Assembly: GCF_017876545.1 (NCBI RefSeq)
Contig: NZ_JAGIOD010000001.1
Span: forward strand, 1,488,001-1,552,000
Direction: 5' to 3'
Source: Brachybacterium sacelli
Lineage (GTDB): Bacteria; Actinomycetota; Actinomycetes; Actinomycetales; Dermabacteraceae
DNA: 64,000 bases
This document shows positions 17,021 to 25,716 of the stretch, piece by piece; position 1 is the stretch's first letter, and every line of letters begins with the position of its first letter. Below the pieces are notes generated by a model. The model saw nothing but the letters and a program-made list of their open reading frames with translations. It had not been told where the DNA came from and searched no databases. A program made the position numbers and the translations under genes.

Positions 17021-17776
17021 TCAGCGGGTGGTGTAGCCGCCATTGGCGAAGATCGTCTGGCCGGTGATCCACCCGCCCTCGGAAGCCAGGAACCGCACGA
17101 TCGGGGCGATGTCCTCGATCTGTGTGAGCCGGCCGCCCAGGCCCTGGGACTTGTGGAACTCCACTCGCTCCGGGGTCTCCTGGCCGTAGAAGAACGGCGT
17201 GTCCATCGGGCCCGGTGCCACTGCGGTCACCGAGAGGCCCCGGCCCGCGAACTCCTTGGCCGCGGCGCGGGTGAAGTGTTCGACGGGGGACTTGCCGCCG
17301 GCATAGGTCGAGTAGCCGTCGGTGAAGGCGGCCAGCAGGGCGGTGACGATCGTGATGATCCTGCCGCCGTCGGCCAGGCGCTTGCCGGCCTCCTGGATGA
17401 AGAAGTAGGCCGCCTTGGAGTTGATGTCGAACATCGCGTCGTACTCGTCCTCCGTGGTCTCCACGATGGGCTTGCGCAGGACCTTGCCGGCCGTGTTGAC
17501 CGCGATGTCGAGGGTGCCGAGCGCGGCCTCGGCCTCGGCGAACACGCGGGTGACCTCGGCGGGCACCGTGAGATCTCCCTGGAGGATCGTCCCCGTGGCG
17601 CCAGCGGCCTCGACGGCGGCCAGCGTCTGCTCGGCCTCCGCGCGGGAGGAGTCCGAGTGGACGTGGATCGCGACGTCCGCACCGGCCCCGGCGACCTGCC
17701 GGGCGATCAGCCCACCGAGGTTCTTCGCCCCACCGGCGATGAGGACCTTCTTGTCTTCGAGCGTGTGCTCACTCAT
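17021..17776 (-). CDS. Short-chain dehydrogenase/reductase (classical SDR)
   Basis: 251 aa. The Rossmann motif is 'IAGGAKNLGG', 'VNTAGK' stands in the place of NNAG, and the catalytic pair is in 'YAGGK' (YxxxK). The residue 13 positions before the Tyr, normally Ser, is Thr in 'IVTALLAAF'. The C-terminal 'GQTIFANGGYTTR' is typical of 3-oxoacyl-ACP-reductase-like SDRs. It should use NAD(P)H to reduce or oxidise a small ketone or alcohol. GGAGGTA lies before the ATG at 17776. It is divergent from a TetR gene, which probably controls it. Confidence 0.83.
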   Translation of the reverse strand: MSEHTLEDKKVLIAGGAKNLGGLIARQVAGAGADVAIHVHSDSSRAEAEQTLAAVEAAGATGTILQGDLTVPAEVTRVFAEAEAALGTLDIAVNTAGKVLRKPIVETTEDEYDAMFDINSKAAYFFIQEAGKRLADGGRIITIVTALLAAFTDGYSTYAGGKSPVEHFTRAAAKEFAGRGLSVTAVAPGPMDTPFFYGQETPERVEFHKSQGLGGRLTQIEDIAPIVRFLASEGGWITGQTIFANGGYTTR

Positions 17777-17781
17777 GTCAC

Positions 17782-17829
17782 TACCTCCATATCAGTGGTA
17801 TGCATCGCCATAGCAACGATACGGAGGTA
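17782..17829. promoter_or_regulatory. Inverted repeat in the SDR/TetR divergent promoter
   Basis: TACCTCCATATC (17782-17793) and GATACGGAGGTA (17818-17829) are 12-bp arms with one mismatch. Part of the symmetry arises because each arm contains the GGAGGT ribosome site of one of the two divergent genes, so only the ATATC/GATAC part argues for a TetR operator. Confidence 0.3.
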
Positions 17830-17839
17830 CTGTAGCAGT

Positions 17840-18526
17840 GTGACAGAGCGTGCGGGAAGCGATACACGAGAGCGGCTGATCTCGGCGGCCGCGGATCTCA
17901 TCGCGTCCGCTCCCGGGGAGGACTTCTCGCTGCGCGCCGTGTGCGATGCCGTCGGCGTCAAGATGCCGACCCTGTACCACTTCTTCGGCTCGAAGCAGGG
18001 CCTCATCGACGCGGTCATCGAGTACGGCTTCGACGTGTATCTCGGCGAGAAGGTCGCGATGGAGTCTTCCGGGGACCCGATCCAGGACATCCGCGCCGGC
18101 TGGGACGCCCACGTCGCCTTCGGCCTCGCCAATCCCGGCTTCTACACCCTCATGTACGGCACGATCCGTCCCGGCCACTCTCCGGCGGCGCAATCACGAC
18201 CGAGCGAGCTCCTGCGCGCGCTCACCGCCCGCGCCGCCGCGCAGGGACGGCTCGTCGTGCCCTCGGAGCAGGCCGCAGCCCATGTCCTGGTGACGAACAT
18301 CGGCGTCACCCTGCGCCTGATCATCCTGGCGGCACCGGACCCGGAGCTCTCCGAGGCCGTGCGCGAGGGGACGATCGCGGCGATCACCGGCACGGACGTC
18401 GGCCGGGACGATCCGCTGGCCGCAGCGATCGAGATCGCGGCCGCTCACCCCGAGACCCTCGGCCGACCCCAGACGCAGCTGCTCATCGAGTGGCTCACCA
18501 CGCTCGGCGGCCAGCAGCCGCGCTGA
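17840..18526 (+). CDS. TetR/AcrR-family transcriptional regulator
   Basis: 228 aa from a GTG start at 17840 (GGAGGT eleven bases upstream). The TetR HTH (FSLRAVCDAVGVKMPTLYHFFGSKQGLIDAVI) is at residues ~28-58, and the rest is an all-helical ligand-binding domain. It is divergent from the SDR gene and likely represses it in the absence of a small hydrophobic effector. Confidence 0.87.
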   Translation: MTERAGSDTRERLISAAADLIASAPGEDFSLRAVCDAVGVKMPTLYHFFGSKQGLIDAVIEYGFDVYLGEKVAMESSGDPIQDIRAGWDAHVAFGLANPGFYTLMYGTIRPGHSPAAQSRPSELLRALTARAAAQGRLVVPSEQAAAHVLVTNIGVTLRLIILAAPDPELSEAVREGTIAAITGTDVGRDDPLAAAIEIAAAHPETLGRPQTQLLIEWLTTLGGQQPR

Positions 18527-18652
18527 CCGGTCACCTGGACCGCAGGGTGCGACCGCCGCGTCCGCGCCGAGGTTCGCTGGGCCGCCCACGTCGATCGCGG
18601 TCGTCCGGGCGGACGGCGCCGACGCCGGGCGGCCGCTCGATACGCGCCGCGG

Positions 18653-19327
18653 TCACTCCTGAAGCGCGAGATCGAAGTCCTCGAGCACCTGCAGGATGTG
18701 CGCCCTCATGCGCGCCTCGAGGTCGCTCGGACTCGTCTCGATCAGATCGATGACCTCGTGGTGCCGGTCGGCGGCGACGTTCTGTCGCGCCTTCTCCGCC
18801 CCGGCGAACATGATCGACATGCGCACCACCCCGGAGATCTGCTCCCAGGACTGCAGCAGCGGCTGATTCCCCGAGACCCGGCACAGGGTGCGATGGAACT
18901 CCACGTCGGCCTCCAGGCTCGCGTGGAGCGAACCGCCCTCGGCCTCGCGCATGGCCTCGAGCGCCCCGCGCAGGGCACTGAGTGCCGCGTCCCTCTCCGG
19001 ACGAGGGAGGTCTGCCGCGGTCTGCACGGCCAGGGTCTCGAGGCTGGCGCGGACGCGGAAGGCATCGCGCACCGTGCGCGCATCCAGGGAGCGCACGTGG
19101 AGCCGCCCGCGGCCGTCGGTCACGGCGAGGCCCTCCTGCTCGAGCTGTCGCAGAGCCTCGCGCAGCGTGCCGCGGCTGATCCCGAGATCGCCGGCCAGGC
19201 GCACCTCCGCGAGATGCATGCCCGGCTCGAAGGTCCCCATCACGATCGCCTCGCGCAGAGCGACGAGCGCCTGGCTGCGGAGGTTGCTGACCTGGAGCGA
19301 GGGGAGTGCTGCTGCGGAGGAAGCCAT
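18653..19327 (-). CDS. GntR-family regulator, FadR subfamily (FCD domain)
   Basis: 224 aa. The N-terminal winged helix (MHLAEVRLAGDLGISRGTLREALRQLEQEGL) is followed by an FCD domain with metal-binding His residues ('FHRTLCRVSGN', 'DRHHEVIDLI', 'MRAHILQV'). FCD regulators bind organic acids, often sugar acids. It is divergent from the TRAP transporter operon, whose promoter carries nested inverted repeats, so it is very likely the local repressor. Confidence 0.87.
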   Translation of the reverse strand: MASSAAALPSLQVSNLRSQALVALREAIVMGTFEPGMHLAEVRLAGDLGISRGTLREALRQLEQEGLAVTDGRGRLHVRSLDARTVRDAFRVRASLETLAVQTAADLPRPERDAALSALRGALEAMREAEGGSLHASLEADVEFHRTLCRVSGNQPLLQSWEQISGVVRMSIMFAGAEKARQNVAADRHHEVIDLIETSPSDLEARMRAHILQVLEDFDLALQE

Positions 19328-19372
19328 CTGCGCATTGAATCGCGGCCGACCCGTTCTGGCAACTGTCGACAG

Positions 19373-19409
19373 ACTGTTGTTGACAGTCCAACAGTTCGAC
19401 TCGTAGGGT
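19373..19409 (+). promoter_or_regulatory. Promoter and overlapping GntR-type operator of the TRAP operon
   Basis: ACTGTTG (19373-19379) and CAACAGT (19389-19395) are perfect inverted arms. They flank a consensus -35 TTGACA (19380-19385), followed by 18 bp and a -10 TAGGGT (19404-19409). A second dyad, ACTGTCGACAG, lies just upstream at 19362-19372. A repressor here would block the -35 box. A ~220-base leader (19410-19631) separates this promoter from the first gene; no gene or clear riboswitch was recognised in it. Confidence 0.6.
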
Positions 19410-19631
19410 CCTGATCACCGCCGGGCGCCATCGCCATACCGGACGGACACAGAAGTCCTCGACGTCTCAGAGACGCACCGCCTTCCGCCGGCGATCCCGC
19501 GCGCAGGGCGCCCGTCATCGATCGGGCGTCATCGCAGCGCAACGGCCACGAGGTCGCCTACATCACCGGCACGCCCCAGATCGCCCAGGGCAGTGCCTAC
19601 ATCACCAGACGGAGCCGACGGAGGTGCCGGC

Positions 19632-20150
19632 GTGCAGTGGCAGTCGAACATCGTCAGGAAGGTCCTCGACGCGGTCGAGAAAGTGGTCATGGTCGCCGCG
19701 GTGATCTCCCTCGGAGTCATCGTCCTCACGGTGGTGTGGCAGGTGGTCGCCCGCTACGTGACCTCCCAGTCCACCGCGTGGGCGCCGGAGCTCTCGCAGA
19801 CCGCCTTCGTCTGGACGGCTCTGCTCGCGATCCCCCTGGGAGTGCGCAGCGGACGTCACATGCTCGTCGACATCTGGCGGAGTCGCCCCGAGCGGCTGCA
19901 GAAGACGATGTTCACGGTCGCCTCACTGGTGGTGCTGGTGATCTGCGGGACGCTCGTCGTCCACGGTGTCGAGATGCTCGGAACCTCGTTCCAGCGCAGC
20001 CTGCCCAGTCTCGGCATCTCCTCGGGGTGGCAGATGCTCGCCGTCCCCGTCGGCTTCGGTCTCAGCTTCCTGTTCCAGCTCGAGGTGCTCGTGCGTCGAT
20101 TCGTCGCGCCGCGCACCGTCGAGGTCGACCCCGCCGAGCAAGCGCTCTGA
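19632..20150 (+). CDS. dctQ: TRAP transporter small permease (DctQ)
   Basis: 172 aa from the GTG at 19632, chosen because GGAGGT lies six bases upstream (an in-frame GTG at 19593 has a poorer site). Four membrane helices with the DctQ pattern 'RYVTSQSTAWAPELSQTAFVWTALLAIPLG' and 'SGWQMLAVPVGFGLS'. It is the small membrane subunit of a sodium-driven tripartite uptake system for organic or sugar acids, with DctM and DctP encoded next. Confidence 0.87.
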   Translation: MQWQSNIVRKVLDAVEKVVMVAAVISLGVIVLTVVWQVVARYVTSQSTAWAPELSQTAFVWTALLAIPLGVRSGRHMLVDIWRSRPERLQKTMFTVASLVVLVICGTLVVHGVEMLGTSFQRSLPSLGISSGWQMLAVPVGFGLSFLFQLEVLVRRFVAPRTVEVDPAEQAL

Positions 20151-20171
20151 ACCAGGAAGGGAACGACTGAC

Positions 20172-21485
20172 ATGGGTGGAATGCTCCTGGGGTCATTCGG
20201 GGCGGGGATGCTCGCCCGCATCCCCATCGGCTTCGCATTGGCCGGTGCCTCGCTGATCACGCTGTACCTGATGACCACGAACGACCTCGCGATCGGTGCC
20301 CAGCGGATCGTCGCCGGCATCATCCCGTACCCGCTGCTGGCCGTCCCGCTGTTCATCCTCGCCGGCGGGCTCATGAACGTCGGTGGGATCTCCAAGCGCC
20401 TGCTCGGCCTCGCCGACGCGATCGTCGGCAGGCTCACCGGGGGCCTGGCCCATACCAACATCCTCTCGTCGGTGTTCTTCGGCGGGCTGTCGGGCTCGTC
20501 GGTCGCCGACGTCTCCTCGCTCGGCCGGATCCTCATCCCGGCCATGAAGGAGCGCAACTACACGGCCGCCTACGCCGCGGGAGTGACGGCCGCCTCCGCG
20601 ATCATCGCGCCGATCCTTCCTCCCTCGATCACTCTGATCCTCTTCGGCGTCGTCACCGGCACCTCGATCGGCCAGCTCTTCTTCGCCGGAATCGTCCCCG
20701 CCGTCATCTACATGGCGGTGCTCATGGTGACCGTGCTCCTGACGGTCAAGCGCCGAGGATTCGACCAGACGTCGCGGGCGACGGTGGATCCCCGGGAGAT
20801 CGGAAGGACACCCAAGGAGGACATCCCTGCCTTCCTTCCTGCGCTCTGGAGCGCGATCCCGGCGCTCATGCTGCCCGTCCTGATCCTGGTCGGCATCAGG
20901 GGCGGCATCTTCACGCCCACCGAGGCGGCGGGAATGGCCGTCGCCTACTCCCTGCTCGTCGGGGTCTTCATCTATCGGGAACTGACCCCTGTGAAGATCT
21001 ACGAGGCCATGAAGGATTCGATCGGTCTGATCGGGCTGATCCTGCTGGTGATGGCCACTGCGCAGCTGTACTCGTGGGCATTGACCTCCGGCGGGGTGCC
21101 GCAATCGATCGCCGGGGCGCTGCTCGAGCTCTCGGGGAACCCGATCGTCATTCTCCTGCTGATCAACGTGCTGCTGCTGATCGTGGGGATGTTCATCGAG
21201 GCCAACGCCGCGATCATCATCCTGATCCCGATCCTGTTCCCGGTCGCGATGGAGCTCGGGATCGACCCGCTGCATCTCGGCGTCGTGATCGTGGTGAACA
21301 TGGGCCTCGGACTCGTGACCCCGCCGGTGGGGCTGAACCTCATGCTCGCCTCGGAGATCGCCGAGGTGGACATCTTCGAGGGCATCAAGGGCGTCTGGCC
21401 GTTCCTCGTCTCCGGGATCGCGTTCCTCCTGTTGCTGACCTTCGTCCCGGCGCTGTCGACCTGGTTGCCCGGCATCACCTTCTGA
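20172..21485 (+). CDS. dctM: TRAP transporter large permease (DctM)
   Basis: 437 aa with about twelve membrane helices. Family signatures include 'RIPIGFALAGASL', 'PLLAVPLFILAGGLMN', 'GGLSGSSVADVSSLGRI' and 'GLVTPPVGLNLMLASEI'. GGAAGGGA precedes the ATG. It forms the main sodium-coupled channel of the TRAP system. Confidence 0.92.
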   Translation: MGGMLLGSFGAGMLARIPIGFALAGASLITLYLMTTNDLAIGAQRIVAGIIPYPLLAVPLFILAGGLMNVGGISKRLLGLADAIVGRLTGGLAHTNILSSVFFGGLSGSSVADVSSLGRILIPAMKERNYTAAYAAGVTAASAIIAPILPPSITLILFGVVTGTSIGQLFFAGIVPAVIYMAVLMVTVLLTVKRRGFDQTSRATVDPREIGRTPKEDIPAFLPALWSAIPALMLPVLILVGIRGGIFTPTEAAGMAVAYSLLVGVFIYRELTPVKIYEAMKDSIGLIGLILLVMATAQLYSWALTSGGVPQSIAGALLELSGNPIVILLLINVLLLIVGMFIEANAAIIILIPILFPVAMELGIDPLHLGVVIVVNMGLGLVTPPVGLNLMLASEIAEVDIFEGIKGVWPFLVSGIAFLLLLTFVPALSTWLPGITF

Positions 21486-21544
21486 CCCCCAGCGCTGGAC
21501 GTCTTCGTCCGGTGCGCCCTCACCCTCACAAGGAGTGTTCGACG

Positions 21545-22561
21545 ATGATTACTCGCAGGCAGTCACTGACCGGGCTCGCCGCACTCGGCGCAGGAACCTT
21601 CGGCCTCGCCGGCTGTTCCGGCCTCCGCCCCAACAGCACCGCGAGCGACGGCGGGGGCGCGCAGAACCTCGTGCTCGGGCATGCGGGCTCCGAGACCGAT
21701 CCTCGCCAGCAGGGCTCCGAGAAGCTCAAGGAGCTCATCGAGGAACGCACCGAGGGCCGTCTCACGGTCGAGATCAATGCCAACTCGACTCTCGGTTCCT
21801 GGGAGCAGATGGTCGAAGGGTTGCAGCTCGGGACCACGCACATCGTCATCGAGTCGATCCTCGCGCTCGAGGCATACAGCGACCTCGCCGCGGTGGAGAC
21901 CGCTCCGTTCCTCTACGAGTCCGACGAGCAGTTCTTGGGCGTGTGGGACGGAGCTCTCGGTGACGAGATCAAGACGACGCTCACGGAGGAGACCGGCTTT
22001 GAGCTGCTGGGGAACATGTTCCGCGGGGCTCGCAACCTCACCGTCAGCCAGGAGGTCGCGGTCCTCGAGGACCTCCAGGGGCTCACGATCCGCACCCCGT
22101 CGACACAGACCATGGTCGACACCTGGCAGATGCTCGGCGCCCGCGCCGAGGCGATGGCGTGGGACGAGGTGTACTCCGCGCTCGAGCAGGGTGTGATCGA
22201 TGGTCAGGAGAATCCTCTGGACGTCGCCACCTTCAACGCCCTGTACGAAGTGCAGCCCCGCTGCACCCTCACCCAGCACATGTACGCCAACTATCACTTC
22301 CTCATGTGGGGCGAGGCGCTGGCGAAGTTCTCGCAGGAGGATCAGCAGATCATCCGTGAGGCCGCCGACGAGGTCGGCTCGTCCTACACCGAACGCACCG
22401 TCACCAACCTCGAGGAGTACCGCACCACCCTCGAGGACGAAGGCATGACCTTCGTCGAGCTCGAGGACCGCGACGCCTGGGTCGAGAAGGTCGAGCCCAT
22501 CATCGAGGAGCTCCCGGACCAGGTCACCGCTTGGGTCGAGCAGATCCGCGGTGGAGCATGA
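21545..22561 (+). CDS. dctP: TRAP transporter solute-binding lipoprotein (DctP)
   Basis: 338 aa. Lipoprotein signal with twin Arg and LAGC (Cys24). DctP features include 'GTTHIVIES', 'GNMFRGARNLTVS' (the conserved Arg that salt-bridges a ligand carboxylate), 'LEDLQGLTIRTPS' and 'VIDGQENPLDVATFNALYEVQ'. The conserved Arg implies an acidic ligand such as a sugar acid. AAGGAG is nine bases upstream. Third gene of the TRAP unit. Confidence 0.9.
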   Translation: MITRRQSLTGLAALGAGTFGLAGCSGLRPNSTASDGGGAQNLVLGHAGSETDPRQQGSEKLKELIEERTEGRLTVEINANSTLGSWEQMVEGLQLGTTHIVIESILALEAYSDLAAVETAPFLYESDEQFLGVWDGALGDEIKTTLTEETGFELLGNMFRGARNLTVSQEVAVLEDLQGLTIRTPSTQTMVDTWQMLGARAEAMAWDEVYSALEQGVIDGQENPLDVATFNALYEVQPRCTLTQHMYANYHFLMWGEALAKFSQEDQQIIREAADEVGSSYTERTVTNLEEYRTTLEDEGMTFVELEDRDAWVEKVEPIIEELPDQVTAWVEQIRGGA

Positions 22562-22730
22562 GTCGACCCGGGGCGGACTCCATGGCGCGCAGGCCATCGC
22601 GTCCGCCGCCCTGAGCTCGACGTCGAGGGCACGTTCCGGGCCGAAGACCATTCCCGACCGTTCACCATCCCCACAGCACGCGCCCGGCGCCACCGGCCGG
22701 GCCGCCCCTCCCGTCTGAAAGGACATCTCC

Positions 22731-24089
22731 ATGAACCTGCACGAACTCCTCCGGGCCCGCGCGGATGTCGGCACTCCCCTCAAGATCGGCCTCATCGGGG
22801 CCGGTCGCTACGGCACCATGTTCCTCGCCCAAGTGCGCAACACTCCGGGGATGCACGTCGTCGGCATCGCCGACATCAACACCCCGCGGGCCGAGGGCGC
22901 ACTGGAGCTCGTCGACTGGCCGGCCGACCAGGTCGCCACCAGCGTCGAGCACGCGCTGTCGGGCGGAGGCACCGCAGTGGTCGGAGACGCCGGGCAGCTG
23001 CTGGAGGCCGATCTCGACGTCGTCGTCGAGGCGACCGGCAACCCGATCGTCGGCACCGACCACGCCCTGCGGGCGATCCGCAGCGGCAAGCACATCATCA
23101 TGGTGACCGTCGAGGCCGATGCCCTGTGCGGCCCCGCCCTCGCCCTCGAGGCGAAGAAAGCTGGCGTCGTCTACTCCCTCGCCTACGGTGACCAGCCGGC
23201 GCTGATCTGGGAGCTGGTCGACTGGGCACGCACCTCGGGCTTCACCGTCACCGCCGCCGGCAAGGGTGCGAAGTACCTCCCGCACTACCACCAGATGAAC
23301 CCCGACACCGTGTGGGACAACTGGGAGTTCTCGAAGGAGCTGACCGACTCGGGCCAGCTGAATCCTTACATGCACACCTCCTTCCGTGACGGCACGAAGG
23401 CTGCGATCGAGATGGCCGCAGTCGCCAACGCCGCCTCCCTGTTCCCCTCCGACGACGGTCTGTCCTTCACTCCCGGTGATGTCGAGCAGATCGCCACGAT
23501 CTGCCGCCCGGAGAAGGACGGCGGCGTGCTCGCCCACAACGGCTCCGTGGACGTGATGAGCTCGGTGACGCGAGAGGGCCACTGGATCGACCACAACATC
23601 CAGGAAGGCGTGTTCGTCGTCGTCGAGGCCACCAACGATTACGTCGCGGGATGCTTCACCGAGTACCCCTGGCATCCGGACCCCTCGGGCCGCTACGCCG
23701 CGCTGTACCGCCCGTACCACTACGTCGGCCTCGAGCTGGGGATCTCCATCGCGAACGCCGCCCTGCGCGGGGTCGCGACCGGCAGCCCCGCCGGGTTCTA
23801 CGCCGACGTGGTCGCCACGGCGAAGAAGGATCTCACCGCGGGCGAGGTCCTGGACGGTGAGGGCGGCTACTGCGTGTACGGCAAGCTCATCTCCGCCGAG
23901 GGCTCGGTGGTGCGCGGTGCCCTGCCCGTGGCCCTCGCCCACAGCGTCCCACTGACGCGCAACGTCGCCGCCGGGGAGATCGTCACCTGGGAGGACGTCG
24001 AGATGGTCGAGGGGATGGAGACCGTGCTGGAGATGCGGGAGGCGACGGTGGCGCTGATGGCGCGGGCGGGGAGTTCCGTGGGGATCTGA
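22731..24089 (+). CDS. NAD(P)-binding oxidoreductase with C-terminal SAF domain (COG4091-type, homoserine dehydrogenase-like)
   Basis: 452 aa. The N-terminal Rossmann fold (IGLIGAGRYGTMFLAQV) resembles homoserine dehydrogenase. A central catalytic-like region follows ('EATGNPIVGTDHALRAI', 'MVTVEADALCGPALA', 'GKGAKYLPHYHQMNPDTVW'), and a SAF domain closes the protein ('VPLTRNVAAGEIVTWEDV'). The family is annotated as predicted dehydrogenase, with no activity assigned here. It follows the TRAP transporter by 169 bp on the same strand, so it probably oxidises or modifies the imported acid. A close relative begins at 63849, next to tetronate genes. GAAAGGAC precedes the ATG. Confidence 0.78.
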   Translation: MNLHELLRARADVGTPLKIGLIGAGRYGTMFLAQVRNTPGMHVVGIADINTPRAEGALELVDWPADQVATSVEHALSGGGTAVVGDAGQLLEADLDVVVEATGNPIVGTDHALRAIRSGKHIIMVTVEADALCGPALALEAKKAGVVYSLAYGDQPALIWELVDWARTSGFTVTAAGKGAKYLPHYHQMNPDTVWDNWEFSKELTDSGQLNPYMHTSFRDGTKAAIEMAAVANAASLFPSDDGLSFTPGDVEQIATICRPEKDGGVLAHNGSVDVMSSVTREGHWIDHNIQEGVFVVVEATNDYVAGCFTEYPWHPDPSGRYAALYRPYHYVGLELGISIANAALRGVATGSPAGFYADVVATAKKDLTAGEVLDGEGGYCVYGKLISAEGSVVRGALPVALAHSVPLTRNVAAGEIVTWEDVEMVEGMETVLEMREATVALMARAGSSVGI

Positions 24090-24146
24090 GGTCTCCGCTG
24101 CGTCCAGGCCATTGCCGCTCGAGCGGCCGCGTGCCAGCCTTGCGGC

Positions 24147-24428
24147 ATGTGCCGGAACATCAGACCCCTGTACAACTTCGCCCCGGAGACCACCTCCCAG
24201 GAGGTGCACGACGCCGCCCTGCAGTACGTGCGCAAGGTCAGCGGGATGACCAAGCCCTCGCAGGCGAACACCGAGGTGTTCGAACGGGCGGTCGCCGAGA
24301 TCGCCCACGCCACCGATCACCTGCTGGCGGACCTGGTCACCTCCGCGCCCCCGAAGGACCGCGAGATCGAACGGGAGAAGGCGCGAGCGCGGAACGAGAA
24401 GCGGTTCGGGCAGGCGGCCGCGTCCTGA
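24147..24428 (+). CDS. DUF2277 family protein
   Basis: 93 aa. The start 'MCRNIRPLYNFAPETTSQEV' and the centre 'QYVRKVSGMTKPSQAN', ending in 'PPKDREIEREKARARNEKRF', match the small soluble DUF2277 family very well over its full length. No function is known for the family. It stands alone, 57 bp after the oxidoreductase gene; CCGCTCGAGCGG lies in the gap. Confidence 0.85.
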   Translation: MCRNIRPLYNFAPETTSQEVHDAALQYVRKVSGMTKPSQANTEVFERAVAEIAHATDHLLADLVTSAPPKDREIEREKARARNEKRFGQAAAS

Positions 24429-24542
24429 GCCGAGCCGAGAGGCGCCGGGCCACCGTGCTCTCCGACTCCGGGATGAGCCGACGCAGGCGGAATCGGTCCG
24501 CGAGCTGATGTGCGGAGCCGACGGTCTCGTGACGATGGCACC

Positions 24543-25589
24543 ATGACCGACTCCACCTCCTCGACCCTTCCGACGGCGTCGCCTTCGGCGTCGCCCGCGG
24601 ACTCTGCCCCGCGCCCTCAGCGCCTCCTGGTGCTGGACGTGGTGCGTGGGGCCGCCCTGTGCGGAATCCTCTTCGCGAATGTCGGGACCATCCTCGGCGT
24701 GAGCGTGCCGTGGACGGATGGCCGTCCGCCGTTGTCCTCCACGCTCCAGCAGCTGCTGGTCCAGCAGCGATTCTTCCCGATCTTCTCGCTCCTGTTCGGC
24801 GTGGGCTTCGGGATGCTGTGGTCCTCGGCCGTGCGCCGCGCGACCCATCCTCGTGTGGTCCTCCTGCGTCGCCTGCTCGCGCTCGGCGTCCTCGGCTTCC
24901 TGCATCAGATCCTGCAGCCCGGGGAGGCCCTGCTGCCGTACGCGACCGTGGGGATCGTGGTGCTTCTGCCGCTGACCTGGGTGCCGGCGCGGCCGCGAGC
25001 GCTCGTCGCCGGCCTCGGGGGAGCGGTGCTCACCGTGGCGGCCGCACCGCTCGGCGGCGTCAGCCTGATCCCGGGTCTGTTCCTGCTCGGATTCGCGGCC
25101 GCCGTGGCGGATCTGCCCCGCCGCGTCGAGGAGTCCGCCCGGCCCGCCGTGGTGCTCGCGCTCGCCGCGGCGCTTCTCGCAGCACCGTTCATCGTCCTCC
25201 AGCTCCGGAGCCCCGAGTCCGCAGGCTTCGACGCGGTCAGCTCGATCGCGGGCCTGAGCAGCGGCCTGTGCCTGGTCGGGATCCTCGGTGCGCTGCTGCA
25301 CACCCCCGCCCGTCGGGTCCTGGGTGCGTTCTTCGTCCCGCTGGGACGGATGGCGCTGACGAACTACGTGGGCGCCAGCGTGCTCGGCGTGCTGTTCGCG
25401 CTGCCGTGGCTCGCCCCGCTGGGCCAGGAGTACGTCGAGATCACCGATGCGCAGATGGTGGCCCTGTGGGGTGGATGCGTGCTGCTGCTCATCGTGCAGT
25501 CTCTCGCCTCGAGGGCCTGGCTCGCCCGCATCGGTCAGGGCCCGCTCGAGGCGCTGTGGCGACGGGTCACCTGGGGCCGGGCACGCTGA
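24543..25589 (+). CDS. DUF418 (YeiB-like) membrane protein
   Basis: 348 aa with about eight to nine membrane helices. The N-terminal 'RLLVLDVVRGAALCGILFANVG' and 'FFPIFSLLFGVGFGML', and the C-terminal 'PLGRMALTNYVGASVLG', are the hallmarks of the DUF418/YeiB acyltransferase-related membrane family. The function is unknown. The ATG at 24543 was preferred to a GTG at 24510 because the intervening residues are a basic stretch unlike the family; neither has a clear ribosome site. Confidence 0.82.
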   Translation: MTDSTSSTLPTASPSASPADSAPRPQRLLVLDVVRGAALCGILFANVGTILGVSVPWTDGRPPLSSTLQQLLVQQRFFPIFSLLFGVGFGMLWSSAVRRATHPRVVLLRRLLALGVLGFLHQILQPGEALLPYATVGIVVLLPLTWVPARPRALVAGLGGAVLTVAAAPLGGVSLIPGLFLLGFAAAVADLPRRVEESARPAVVLALAAALLAAPFIVLQLRSPESAGFDAVSSIAGLSSGLCLVGILGALLHTPARRVLGAFFVPLGRMALTNYVGASVLGVLFALPWLAPLGQEYVEITDAQMVALWGGCVLLLIVQSLASRAWLARIGQGPLEALWRRVTWGRAR

Positions 25590-25716
25590 ACAGGCGCCGT
25601 CTCCGGACCCGCGCCGAGCCCGCGTGAGCAGCCGTGCGCTCTCGTCTCCGGGCAGATTCTCGCCGGAGGTCATGGGTGCGCCGAGGCCCCGGTCCCGCGC
25701 AGCAGATCGCATGTCA

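Noticed and set aside
17782..17829. Strong TetR operator claim for the 12-bp inverted repeat
   Set aside because: Much of the symmetry comes from the two divergent GGAGGT ribosome sites; kept only as a low-confidence feature.
15731..17839. Long upstream extension of the TetR gene frame
   Set aside because: It runs antisense through LtrA and the SDR gene; the TetR domain starts only at the GTG at 17840 with a ribosome site.
19480..19631. Coding-like frame (…NGHEVAYITGTPQIAQGSAY…) in the leader of dctQ
   Set aside because: No start codon with a ribosome site, no recognised family, and the frame continues out of phase into dctQ; could be chance in GC-rich DNA.
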